Assembly: GCA_021234155.1 (NCBI GenBank)
Contig: JAJEKV010000075.1
Coordinates: forward strand, 2,659,280-2,723,279
Direction: 5' to 3'
DNA length: 64,000 nucleotides
Source: Isoetes taiwanensis
Lineage: Eukaryota; Streptophyta; Lycopodiopsida; Isoetales; Isoetaceae
Shown here in pieces: positions 43,112-53,620 of this stretch. A program made the translations under genes and the position numbers. The stretch's first letter is position 1; each line of letters begins with the position of its first letter. The notes below the pieces were generated by a model. That model was not told the DNA's origin, ran no database searches, and saw only the letters and a list, made by a program, of their open reading frames with translations.

Positions 43112-44288
43112 AGGGACGGAAGCATGGGCGCTGTGATGGCCGCTATGTAGGGTCTCGACGCGGTTTTCTTCATAACTTCTGGCTCGGGTGTCAGATTCAA
43201 GTGTTTTTTAGTGCGTTGGAAAGTAGAGATGTGAGCTTTCCATTGGTGTATAATTCATACAGTTTTATTGTGTCTATCTGGGCCGGATTTGGAGTTTACA
43301 GATTTTGGCTACCATGGCGAACCCTAGTTCGCCAGCTTCGGAAACACGCTCGTCAGCCAAGAAAGTGGTAGGTGGTGCTTCTGCTTCTTCCTTTACGCAT
43401 GATATGAATTCTCCTTTGCCACTTCCTAATTTATCCAATAATTCTCGCCTCAATCCTCTTGCTTTTGACCCTTCTCTTCTTGATACGAGTACAAGCTTGC
43501 AGCACTTTCCCCCTCTTTCTAAATCTGCACCTTTGTCTACTTCTCAAGTAGAGACCACTGTAAATACTTCTACTATTGCTTCTGCTTCTTGTTTGTCTAC
43601 TTCTGGCAAGAAAGAATGGGAGTGTGTGTTTAGTCCTTACGCTCCTTGGGATTCTTCGATCTTTTGTGGCTAGGGCGCCTTCTACGATTTAGCGATTGGA
43701 TCAAATGTGATATGACATCCAATCTTCCTCAGTGCAATTTTGGATAAAGATAATAATTTCTTCGCGTGTATCTTCACTTGCCGCATTGAAATATTATGGT
43801 ACAGAATAACAAGAAAGAATTGAGCTCGTATCTAAATGAGTTACAAGCACAAGATGATCGTATGGATGTTCAGTTGCCTCCAGCTTGCACGTCGCAAAAA
43901 TAGCTCGGCTCCTCAATCACAAGTTAGTTCACTTCTTCTCTAGATTTTACGCGTGGTGCCGATTACGCTTTCGATTGTTACAATTGGATGTCCCCGGGTT
44001 CGATGGTTTTGAGACACCAGGGAGCAGATCAAGTTGCTGTTAATGATTCTATGGATGTGGAAGTTCGACCTGGTTAAAGTAACGTTTCTATAAATATGAT
44101 TATATAGTATTTTTCTCTTTGTAGGAGAGGAAAATAGTTTGAGCTGCATTATACTGTCATGCTTAGATGGGTGGCCCTGCTCAGTTGGATCTGATTGTCC
44201 ACTGGGTTTTTTATTCCTGTCTCTGCATTGTATTATGTATTATGATGATGGAGTGTTATTAATAAAGTTTGACGTCCTTCAAAAAAAA
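43112..44288 (+). mobile_element. Internally deleted L1-like retroposon with poly(A) and 16-bp target duplication
   Basis: Flanked by AAAAGTTTAGTCTAGG at 43096-43111 and 44289-44304, and ending ATTAATAAAGTTTGACGTCC then an A-run. The 5' half carries the start of an ORF1-like protein, the 3' half an L1-type 3' UTR; RT and endonuclease are missing. It is a non-autonomous LINE derivative mobilised in trans. Confidence 0.85.
43305..43673 (+). CDS. ORF1-like N-terminal fragment of the deleted L1 retroposon
   Basis: A 122-residue Ser/Pro-rich, low-complexity protein (MATMANPSSPASETRSSAKK...) ends with WECVFSPYAPWDSSIFCG. The composition fits the disordered N-terminus of plant L1 ORF1 proteins, which package element RNA. 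It stops where the nucleic-acid-binding part would be expected. Confidence 0.5.
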   Translation: MATMANPSSPASETRSSAKKVVGGASASSFTHDMNSPLPLPNLSNNSRLNPLAFDPSLLDTSTSLQHFPPLSKSAPLSTSQVETTVNTSTIASASCLSTSGKKEWECVFSPYAPWDSSIFCG

Positions 44289-44342
44289 AAAAGTTTAGTC
44301 TAGGATAAAGACTTGTCATAGACATGAAGTCTAGGAAATTAA

Positions 44343-46417
44343 GGTTATAAACATCACATGAAGTCTCTATTCAAACAAGGAAATAACAATAAAATAAATC
44401 CTTCATGAAACGAGCATTCAAGAATTTAAACACTTACTTAAACCAAACTTGAATTACCTGGGTTCTCTTCTTCAGCATTTGTCTCATTTTGCACAACTTC
44501 AGCATGTGCTTCTTGATAGGAACATCCACCAGCTTAAACGAAAGTAATACATTCAATATCACTACAAAATTCATTGGCTATTACAACACTAAACAAGCAC
44601 TAATGACATAGTTACCTTCATATCTGTCCTTATGGTGAACAACCTCTGTTCTTTTTTCATAAAGGACAGCAGCAGGTTCGTCTTCTCCTATAATGGTGAC
44701 TCATTACTCTATATGTGATGGTAGCAAGAACAGATTGCATCAAGTTAAATACCATTGAAATGCTTGTTAAAGAGCACATTCGGACCATCTATGTTCTGCC
44801 CATTCTACTCATGTATATTCTCTTTTATGGGTAGGAAGAAAGAGGGTTTAAATTTTGCTACAAAGAAGAGAATCGAGGAAGCAATGGCACAAGCATCCAA
44901 GAGGACAAAGCTCTTTCAATTCCATAAAAAAGCTGTAGTTCCATCTCAGAAGAAAAAGCCTGATACTGCAAGAGCAGAGGGAACTGAAGTAGATAAGGTA
45001 ATGCAGGAGTCAATACCTATCTGCAAGGTTGTTGTTCAGAAAAATGACAATATAGAAGATGCTACAACACAAGGTGTGGATGCACAAGGATGCAAAGGCA
45101 AACATCCTCACATAAATGTTAACGAAGCTATTGAAGAATCTATTAATCAAGATCCAGCAACTCAGGTTTGAACATGCCATTAACTTTTCACATACTTGCT
45201 AATGCCTGGAGATCTTTTTATTACAATAGCATTGGTGAAAAAAGATCTAGCAATAGAGTAACTGGTTTCCTGCATTAGAGAGTAGTCTTTCATCATTAAT
45301 GTGCAAAAATATGCTTGAGAAGTCCTGATCCTGAATGTTAAATAGAACTTATTAGATCTGGAGCTTAAGCATGATTACTAGCATAAGAATAAGCTAATGA
45401 GCATTCTTTAATTCACTCTGCATTTTTTTAAGACAAGAGGGTATTGAACTGCTACATCATGAAGTTTAAGGGGATAAGTTTTTCTATCTAGATAAGACAT
45501 GAAAATTTAATGAACATATAGCAGGAAAAAGGGCAGCAGACACAAAGTTTTAAGTGTTGATCTGCATTTTACTTGTTAGAAAAACATGGAGCAATAGGTC
45601 TTAGTATTATCTTGGTTTAAATTTGCTAGATAGTTAAACATTGGATTGAAAGCTTATATAGCATTCTACATTGTGCTTTTTAAATATAATTTAACACATG
45701 TTTAATGCGCTATTCATGTTCATCGGTTATGGATTCATGCTACTATTGAAAGGACTACTGGTTTAAAACAGCAAGAAGGACTACCATCTTAAGAAGCTCA
45801 TCCTTAGGATGTTAGATTTGGGAATGAATGTTTTCTTCTTACAAATTACCTTTGAGAACCTTGCTTTTATGATGGCAAAAATAATATGCCAGCAAACCCA
45901 TGTATATGGTTTACATACATGGTGAAGGGCGAAGAGCCTAAGAAATCTATAGCTTACCTGTAGTGGCTTTTGTGGTTACCAAGTCATGGCAAACTCTCAT
46001 CTGGTTTCATTGCAGGTAACGAGATTTCTTACTCCATATTTTATTTTTCCAAGATATTATGACTATGTGACAAGACAATTCACATTCTGCAAACAAGCAT
46101 AAAGCATGAGGAAATGACTAGCTGTCATCATACGATTGTAAACTGAAACTTTTGGTTTGATCTTTCTATATTTTTGTAACTTCCTTTTAAAGTAAGTTAG
46201 AAACTGAAATTTGAGATTTAAATTTGTACATTCCGTAATAAATATAATCTAGAAGTTCTTTTCTGAAAAAAAAAAAAGTCATTCAAAACTTGTCTTGTAA
46301 ATCGTAGGCTATTCATAGCCTTGGTTTTATGCACTTGTATTAACTTAAGAGCTACAAATTGTATCTGAAAACTGGTCTTTGCAAAAGTCCAGTCTAGGAT
46401 AAAGACTTGTCATAGGC
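44343..46417. repeat. Copy B of the large tandem duplication
   Basis: Matches copy A with scattered substitutions and small indels; lacks the 39262-41477 segment and the retroposon. It is followed by a T-run at 46427-46440. Confidence 0.75.
44755..45171 (+). CDS. Copy B of the short basic ORF (hypothetical, 138 residues)
   Basis: MGRKKEGLNFATKKRIEEAM begins about 25 residues into the frame and may be the true start (about 44828). A basic stretch with RTKLFQFHKKAVVPSQKKK is followed by an acidic, Gln/Asn-containing tail. There are no recognised domains. It is intact here while copy A is broken, and may be the first exon of a transposon gene since a GTTTGA follows its last codons. Confidence 0.4.
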   Translation: MKCLLKSTFGPSMFCPFYSCIFSFMGRKKEGLNFATKKRIEEAMAQASKRTKLFQFHKKAVVPSQKKKPDTARAEGTEVDKVMQESIPICKVVVQKNDNIEDATTQGVDAQGCKGKHPHINVNEAIEESINQDPATQV

Positions 46418-46828
46418 AGATTTGATTTTTTTTTTTTTTTAAGTTCTTTTTGAAAAGAAGGGCGGATGGAATGTTTTAAGACCTGAACAAAGGTCTAAGT
46501 GTTAATTTAATGTGGCTGATTAGGGTTTTGACATAGCCAACACTTGGAGCTCTGTCAGGCATGCAGACCGGAAAGAATAGGAAGATAGGAGATGGCCCTA
46601 GTTAATACAGTTATTGCTTATCCCGTGCAATATTAGAAAAGGGGCAAGTATGGATACTTTTCTGATTGTGATTCAAACAACCAAGAAACAGAAGAAACAA
46701 ATGAGTTAGAAACAGAACTGGATTGGTGTGATTGCTCAGTCAAGTTAGCAAATTTGGAGATGAATAAATGTGGAGCATGCAGAGGCAGTCATGCCAAAAG
46801 GGGTCCTGATGGTAACACAGGCTACATG
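46418..46828. other. Short stretch before the hexanucleotide tract
   Basis: T-run, then DNA with a weakly protein-like plus frame (NEMNKCGACRGSHAKRG region) leading into the repeat; nothing recognised. Confidence 0.4.
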
Positions 46829-47121
46829 AATAAGAATAAGAATAAGAATAAGAATAAGAATAAGAATAAGAATAAGAATAAGAATAAGAATAAGAATAAG
46901 AATAAGAATAAGAATAAGAATAAGAATAAGAATAAGAATAAGAATAAGAATAAGAATAAGAATAAGAATAAGAATAAGAATAAGAATAAGAATAAGAATA
47001 AGAATAAGAATAAGAATAAGAATAAGAATAAGAATAAGAATAAGAATAAGAATAAGAATAAGAATAAGAATAAGAATAAGAATAAGAATAAGAATAAGAA
47101 TAAGAATAAGAATAAGAATAG
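46829..47121. repeat. (AATAAG)n microsatellite, about 49 perfect units
   Basis: An essentially perfect 293-bp hexanucleotide run. It is open in several frames on both strands (Asn-Lys on plus, Leu-Phe on minus), giving spurious ORFs 46754-47179 and 46822-47241. Confidence 0.98.
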
Positions 47122-47499
47122 GTTTTTAGCGTCCACAGAGACCACTTGGCCTACGGGACCCAAACCAAAAGAAGAATAGTGAGACAACAAAATTTTTATA
47201 AGGGTAGCAATTCCAATGAGCAATACGTCCCAAAAACTCAAAGGGAAGAGGATAACTGCTTTGAGGATGAAGTTAATCAGGCATTTTTTTTATCATGATA
47301 ATTTAGAGAGCATGTTTAAAACAATAAAAGGAAAGATGCCAATGACATATTAAGGCGGCTTATGCTTTTCTAAGGTGGAAGGCGTCATCACGCTCAATGA
47401 TTTCTCGCATTTCTGGCCTAGTCTTACCATCGTAGAATGAGAAGTTCTATGTGCCTTGATTAATTTCTAGTTACATGCTTGTGAAGGTCTTCAATTCTT

Positions 47500-48310
47500 C
47501 ACTTTTCGAATTGTCCAAGTATGGCGTATGTCCTCCATGATTTTTATCTTGCTCATTCTCAAGCAAACTTTTCTGAAGGCCACCCTAAAGCATTCACGGG
47601 TAATCATCTGTTGTGTTATTACTCCAGAAGGACAACAGATATCTCTATGATCCAACTGCTATCTCCATGCTGCAGAACGAAAATAGGTCGGAGCTTCATT
47701 CACACCTCATACTCTGGGCCCAAGAGGCTCTTCAATGTGCTCAAGCCCATTTATAGAGAGATTATAGCATTGGCTATGTGTAGTTGTTTCTCAAGTATGT
47801 TGGTACTCTGAGCACTCTCCTCAAATATTTGAAGAATAAGATCATTCCACTTGACTGGGGACCATCCCCTATCAAGACCTTGATGACGCCTCAAGACTGG
47901 GAGACACTGAGCAGATAGCTAGATCGGGCTCTGGTAGAAGAATTTCATGCTCAGCTACAAAATGAGCGTATGTATCCACCGTCTCATCCCAGTCCTTATG
48001 CATCTCTCAAAGCTCCTCCACGACATGAATACATGACCACAGACTGGTGTTCCTCCTTATGGATACGCATCTTAGCTGCTCACACAGAATGGACTCCCAT
48101 GCATATCACAGTTGATCTTCGATGTGATTCATGTTTTATCTGTAGGCATGCATGGAAGGATATTGATACTTTGGACACCACTCATAATTGGATATACATT
48201 CCAAATAAGAAGTCGTGGGAAATGCCTGCCAATGCAGTTGCTGATTTTATTGCAATTCTTGACCCCGACAGTCACTTCTCCAGATCCTTCTGTTCACAGA
48301 TAAGCTGATT
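47500..48310 (+). pseudogene. Degenerate coding region of unknown family
   Basis: A continuous protein-like reading in shifting plus-strand frames: MLQNENRSELHSHLILWAQE, LDWGPSPIKTLMTPQDWETL, then the open frame 47970-48308 with HPSPYASLKAPPRHEYMTTD and a Cys pair DLRCDSCFICRHAWKD. Several stops intervene. It could be transposon gag-like or a dead host gene. Confidence 0.35.
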
Positions 48311-49760
48311 TTTCTGTTGCACTTTGCTGCATTCTCACAAGTTCCTTGAATCAAAGGCGCCCCATTTTCCACTGCAATCTTAGTGCTAGTGTCAATGCCT
48401 TTAGTTTGGAAACTCTTCTTTTGATGGAATGTCAGTTTGTCCATTGGGCCAGGGGAGATGCATCTTTGGAGTAGTCCTCTTGACTATGTCCCCGACAGGT
48501 GCAGGGTACAGCCAAGTCCCAATACTTTTCAGCTTATCTGCAGAGTATGCACAGAAGGGGCCAATGGAATGGACTACCCAATGGCCATGTTCTTTTGCCA
48601 GCCCAATCCAATTATGAACTTTGTCTAATTGACCTTTCGAGGACCAAGCCGTCAGTCGATCCCCATGAGTCTAAGCCTGGATAGAATATCCATGTGATAA
48701 TGTATATTGGATCTGTTCATGTTATTATCTAGATTATGGTGGTTCCACGCACTTCGAGGTGGCTATATTATATGTTATGCTCTGTCATGTGCTCATGTTG
48801 TTATGTGCTTCTGTGGCTAGGTCAGTCCCGAGGTAGATGGGATAACTGACAGTCTATTCATCTCATGTCGTATCTTGCTCACTATCAATAGTCTGATATC
48901 AGATAGACAGCCTTGTGTTGGTGAGATAGTTGCTGACATGAGGGAATCTCCTAAGCATATATGATCGAGGCATCGTATATGAGCAAGGGGCATGTCACCT
49001 ATCGTCATATATGTGCCTCTGTTAGATAGGCCGATAATATCTCACTTAACATCTAGTTGAGATTCTACCTTCTAATCATCTGAGTAGGTGGGAAGATGTC
49101 CAACAATCATGCTCCCCTCAATATCTAGGAAACTATTAGAAGGATTGATGGCTGAGATTCTACCTATTGAGCTTTTGGTTCCAACAATCATGTTCATCAC
49201 CACTTGCCACCTAACCATTTGCCCCAAGTTTGTCCTACTGCGAATTACTTTTTGTTTCTATGTAGGATAATCACATGTCCTTTTTGTGACCACATGCATT
49301 GTTGCTTGGATGCCATGGAACCATTACATTTTTAGTCTACATGTTGTGCTAATGAATTGGATTTAAGTTTGGTTTCGTCATTGCTCCAGTGGCAATGCAA
49401 TTACTAGGTCTGGTGGATGCAAGTGGGTCGGTGAAAGGTCCGAATCACGCATTTGTGTAGTTGGCAAATTTACCACTCATCAATCTAAAGGCCAACGTAT
49501 TTTACACGATCAATTATGAAGATGCAAAGTACCATTCACTTGAAAAAAATACGAAACCTTACCTTAAGCTAGGATAGTAGGATCAGAACCTTACTATTAA
49601 CCATGCATGAAAAACACGTTTTTTTTCTTTTTCTTTCATCAGGATCACTAGTCACTACGTGACAATAAAGCCCGAAGAGGAACAGTTTGGGTGGTACAAT
49701 AATTATCCAAAAGTTGTCTCGTAGTGTCTGGTGCAGACAAGGGAAGCATTTATGGCAACA
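48311..49760. other. Intergenic DNA upstream of the lipase gene
   Basis: Only short overlapping frames in all directions and no family features. A CT-rich patch lies at 49621-49640 about 240 bp before the lipase ATG. Confidence 0.5.
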
Positions 49761-49816
49761 GTATATAATTTTTTACTACACTGCCGCGTCAGTAAATAGT
49801 CCTCTGTCCACGTGTC
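49761..49816 (+). promoter_or_regulatory. Probable PLA1 core promoter: TATA-like box and a CACGTG element
   Basis: GTATATAATT at 49761-49770 lies about 115 bp before the ATG. CCACGTGTC at 49808-49816 contains a G-box/ABRE core. This suggests possible abscisic-acid or stress responsiveness, but its position downstream of the TATA-like box leaves the promoter layout uncertain. Confidence 0.4.
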
Positions 49817-49882
49817 AAACGTTGATTTGAAGTCGGAGCCCTTAAGATCGAATACAGAGCACCCTTTGGGCAGTGTAGCAAA

Positions 49883-51160
49883 ATGAGTTCATCAGATCTT
49901 GCATCTAAATGGAGGCAAGTGCAAGGAGAGAATCACTGGAAAGGCATGTTAGATCCTCTGGATCTTGAGCTCCGAAAGGAGCTGATTTGCTATGGGGATT
50001 TCGTTCAGGCAGTGTATGATTCAATGGACAATGATGTGGAATCAAAATACACAGGCCTACCGAGGTACGGCAAGAGCCAGTTGTTCGAGAAGGTGGGATT
50101 AGATAATCCGGAGCATGGGCTAAGCACAGACTACAAGGTGACGAGGTATTTCTATACAACAGCGACGGCAAATACAGAGGCAACGTTTCTGCTAAAATCG
50201 ATCCACAAGGATGCATGGGCAAAGGAGAACAACTGGGGCGGATTTGTAGCAGTGGCAGATGATAAGGGCAAGGAATGGCTGGGCAGGAGGGACATTGTTG
50301 TTGTGTTCAGAGGCACTGAGAGAAGCTCTGAGTGGGTTGATGATGTTCATCATAAACCCGTCAGACTTCCTCCTCTCACCCCACAATCCAAACCATCCTC
50401 TTTCCTCAATGTTCTAGAGCATGATGATGGTGTCCGTATCGCCGAAGGCTGGGTTCTAGTCTATACCTCCAAACTAGACTCTGCCCCACTCGGGAAACTC
50501 AGTGCCCGAGAGCAGATCATTTCTGAGCTTCAACGCTTGCTCGAGATTTACAAAGATGAAGATGTTAGCATTACTGTCGTAGGCCATAGCCTTGGCGCTG
50601 CCCTTGCTACCCTTTGTGCCTATGATATTGCCAATGAAGGTCTCAACAAAAGGACCAATTCTGATGGTCAGTCAGAAATCATCCCTGTTACTTCCTTTGC
50701 ATATGCAAGCCCCTGTGTTGGTAATCTTTTCTTTAAGAATCATGCAGAGAAGCTTCCCGGCCTGCGCATTTTGCGCACTCATAACATCCAAGATGTGGTT
50801 CCCCTTGCTCCTAGCACTATCTTGGGTTACATACATTCTGGAGAGGAGAGAAGTTTTGATTATACCGTTTCTGATTACCTCAAGGTTGATGTTGATCTTT
50901 CCAAGAAGCATAATTTGCAGGCTATTCTTCACATGGTTGCAGGATTTCAGAATTCCCTTTCCAGGGCTTTCAAGCTGGAAGTTGATAGAGACTATGCTTT
51001 GGTCAATAAATCCTCTGATGCCCTCAAGGATGCTTTACTCATTCCTCCAAATTGGTGGAAGCTCCAGCACCTTGGAATGGTGTTTTCAAATGGACGTTGG
51101 AGGCTTCCTGAAAGACAGCCTGAGGATATGCCCTCAATGGACAATCCAGAGTACAATTGA
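49883..51160 (+). CDS. Phospholipase A1-II (DAD1-like class 3 lipase), intronless
   Basis: The 425-residue protein opens SSSDLASKWRQVQGENHWKG, the characteristic start of plant cytosolic PLA1-II, with no transit or signal peptide. It carries the lipase class 3 domain with IVVVFRGTERSSEW at 137-151 (oxyanion-hole region) and the nucleophile elbow GHSLG with Ser236. Asp304 in NIQDVVP and His350 in NLQAILHMVAG complete the probable triad. The enzyme hydrolyses the sn-1 acyl chain of glycerolipids; relatives release fatty acids used in jasmonate synthesis or stress lipid turnover. The length and all motifs are normal, so this looks like an intact host gene. It has no functional partner nearby. 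Confidence 0.95.
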   Translation: MSSSDLASKWRQVQGENHWKGMLDPLDLELRKELICYGDFVQAVYDSMDNDVESKYTGLPRYGKSQLFEKVGLDNPEHGLSTDYKVTRYFYTTATANTEATFLLKSIHKDAWAKENNWGGFVAVADDKGKEWLGRRDIVVVFRGTERSSEWVDDVHHKPVRLPPLTPQSKPSSFLNVLEHDDGVRIAEGWVLVYTSKLDSAPLGKLSAREQIISELQRLLEIYKDEDVSITVVGHSLGAALATLCAYDIANEGLNKRTNSDGQSEIIPVTSFAYASPCVGNLFFKNHAEKLPGLRILRTHNIQDVVPLAPSTILGYIHSGEERSFDYTVSDYLKVDVDLSKKHNLQAILHMVAGFQNSLSRAFKLEVDRDYALVNKSSDALKDALLIPPNWWKLQHLGMVFSNGRWRLPERQPEDMPSMDNPEYN

Positions 51161-52290
51161 AGCAATCTAATGTTGCTAGCTGAATAAGGATATTCTATCT
51201 TAACTTTTTAAGTGTGAGGAAAATAATGTAAGCTAGATATAGCTTAAACTAAATAATATAGCTGCCTACTCTCTGTGATAGTTGGTTAACCCGACCATTC
51301 GAGGTATATGATCCATTGCCTCTTCTCAATATGCGAAGTATGGGGTGACAGCGGCGATTGAGAGATCATGTGATTTCTCCTTCCTATATGAGATAACTAG
51401 TATTTTTGTTCATCATATGGTTCAAGGTGTTAACTGCACCCAAGTAAAATCTCTTTTATGCATCACCATCAGGTCCAAGTCTCCATAGTTTACCAAAGAC
51501 ACACAACTTCACCTGATTATAGACTTCCTTGTATTTGAGTGATTATGGCCGCACGTATCCCATCTATTTAGTACACCACTTCTACCTCACAAGACCATCT
51601 CTTGTGCCTATTGGATTGTACGAGGAAATCTATCGCCATCCATAGCAAACACTTTGTTTACACAAATTATGGTTCTATGTAATGCTTCCATCTCCAAAGT
51701 GAAAAGACATGTTTTGCCAACATCAAACAATAGAGGGTTTGAGGTTTAACACTAAGCTCCTCAAGGAGGAAACACTTTTGTATCTTTCAATTTCTTGCTA
51801 GCATTTTCTAGATAGGTCTTCCCTTAAACTGGGTTGCCAGATAATTTGGCAGGTTTCACTTGTACATTATCTTAACATATACAAGAAATTTATCGCGGCG
51901 GCCGCCGCGAACATTTCTCTTCCCCGACTTACTCTTGTAAACACGGATTTGTATATCTTTAGAATGGTGCAGAAGATGTTCTTGGACTTAATATTGAAGA
52001 ATTTGTGTGGGAGAGTTGAGGACATGGGTTTTGCTCGCCAAGTAGGCCATTGTAGTTGATGAGAAACAAACCTACAGACATTTTCCACCTCATATATGCA
52101 TACCCCCCGCAGGGCTTGGGAAGTGTAACGTGAGCAGTAACGTCCACCATATTGCCGCCATCCGGAGCACCCCAAATAGCCGAGATCCAATATCATTGCC
52201 CAAATGGCTAATTTTGCTGTATGGATTTGATGTCTGTCATTCATAAATAAAGCATATGCCAGCATCCATTTTAACGAAGCTGCCCAGGTC
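51161..52290. other. PLA1 3' UTR and intergenic DNA
   Basis: The first few hundred bases are AT-rich 3' UTR. The minus frame 51867-52301 has some protein-like composition (LKWMLAYALFMNDRHQIHTA) adjoining the UGT remnant, but I cannot assign it. Confidence 0.45.
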
Positions 52291-52299
52291 TTAAAACCC

Positions 52300-52505
52300 A
52301 CATGAAGGGATGCTCGGCTCGCTTCTTAAAATCCCCTTATCCACTTGCTCGAATTGTTGCTCTGATAAGTTACCCCCCCCAATGCTGCCAAAGGAAACTA
52401 TAAAACAGAGGCCCTGGATTGTGCCTACAGCCATCTCAGATGCTTGGAATTGTGAATTTGTTGCCCAATATGGCTGGCATTGCATCGGGGTTCTGGAAAA
52501 GGGGT
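52300..52505 (-). pseudogene. UDP-glycosyltransferase (GT1) pseudogene fragment
   Basis: In shifting minus-strand frames the sequence reads AQSRASVL, VSFGSIGG, LSEQQFEQVDKGI and HPFMWVLRP. These are consecutive landmarks of plant family-1 glycosyltransferases just before the PSPG box. The PSPG box itself is absent, replaced by unrelated sequence after WVLRP. It is a small relic without function, but its source gene should exist elsewhere in the genome. Confidence 0.7.
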
Positions 52506-52512
52506 GATCCAA

Positions 52513-53203
52513 ATTTCTCCATAACGTTTACCAACTCACCACACATCATACAAAGATAAAGTTTATCCTAAGCATTGTATCCTAAGTCATCATCCTAAGT
52601 ATGGTAAGTTGAATCCATACAAAGATAACGTTTAGGGTTAGGTCTTCTTCCAAATGCCGATCAGGAACGGCATGCTAACTGCCTGGAGAACTCCCTGTTT
52701 ACTTGTAATGTAACAAACATGATGACGGATTCGATTCGAAGATACTGTACCACTAAAGAGTATGGATGATGAGTTTAAGTGCTTGTTTGGGTCCAGGCAA
52801 AGGAAACAGGTAATGTCTGGCATTTGGCATAAGGATCTTTATCTTCTAAAAATGGATAAGGCTTCGCCAACTAAAGCACCAGCTAGACTAAAATCTGTAG
52901 CCAAAAATCTGTGATGAGTTGTGCTTTGTCGGCTCTAACATAGGGGCAAAAAACTTGCATAAAACAAGCAGTGGAGCTTACAATCCGGCTCCAACAATGG
53001 CAGGGATGAAGATGAAGGCGGCATGAAAATCTTTCACTTCCTGGAGGTAGTTATGGCTTCGCCAAATAATCCTGCTGTTAGAGTGAATGTAGCCAAATTA
53101 AGCAGCAAAAATTAAGCAGATCATTCTCAGCAGATGCAGAGAGTGGGCATCAGTCTGCTTGGCATCCAAAAGTATCACGCAATGTCAGAAACGGAATTAA
53201 ACT
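52513..53203. other. Intergenic DNA before copia-2
   Basis: No recognisable gene. Two related AGGCTTCGCCAA/ATGGCTTCGCCAA words near 52859 and 53050 hint at an old repeat. Confidence 0.45.
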
Positions 53204-53208
53204 CTAAC
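53204..53208. repeat. Left 5-bp target duplication of copia-2 (CTAAC)
   Basis: Identical to 58086-58090 immediately after the other LTR. Confidence 0.8.
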
Positions 53209-53455
53209 TGAAAATAAGAGAGCTTGATATTGAAAAGTAGTAGCAGAAATAACAAAGCATAAAGAAATAAGGGCCATTCCAGAACCAAGGAAGCGGCAAA
53301 GCGGCAACCAAGATATCCTGAGGTGTCCTCTTATCCTGAAGGCATGCCAAATTTGGCTGCTGAACTTTAGGGCTCTGGAACACTAATAGGCAGATAACGT
53401 CACAGACTATTTTTGTTACGTCTGTTTGTTATAACCTTTACAGCATGTTCCAACA
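53209..53455 (-). repeat. Copia-2 LTR (3' LTR of the element)
   Basis: 247 bp, starting TGAAAATAAG and ending TTCCAACA on the plus strand. It is complete, unlike its partner. Confidence 0.85.
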
Positions 53456-53620
53456 CTCCCCCTCAAATCAGACTTAACAAAACAAATCTAACAACTATCA
53501 ATGACAGAACGTGAAACTGCTCCCCCTCAAATGCAAGAGCAGTATGTTTACCCTGCAACAAGAAAACTGAAACTGAATGAAATTGAACTGCTCCTCTTCA
53601 TGAGATTATTTCTTGCATGA

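Larger units (their letters stand above)
38928..44342. repeat. Copy A of a large tandem duplication (contains a retroposon insertion)
   Basis: 38928-39261 and about 41478-43111 are closely matched by 44343-44690 and 44720-46390. Between the two matched blocks copy A contains about 2.2 kb (39262-41478) that copy B lacks. A 1.18-kb retroposon (43112-44288) was inserted near the end of copy A. Copies start GTTATAAACATCACATGAAG and end with GTCTAGGATAAAGACTTGTC. Confidence 0.75.

Noticed and set aside
46754-47241. Asn-Lys and Leu-Phe repeat proteins on both strands
   Set aside because: Translations of the (AATAAG)n tract.
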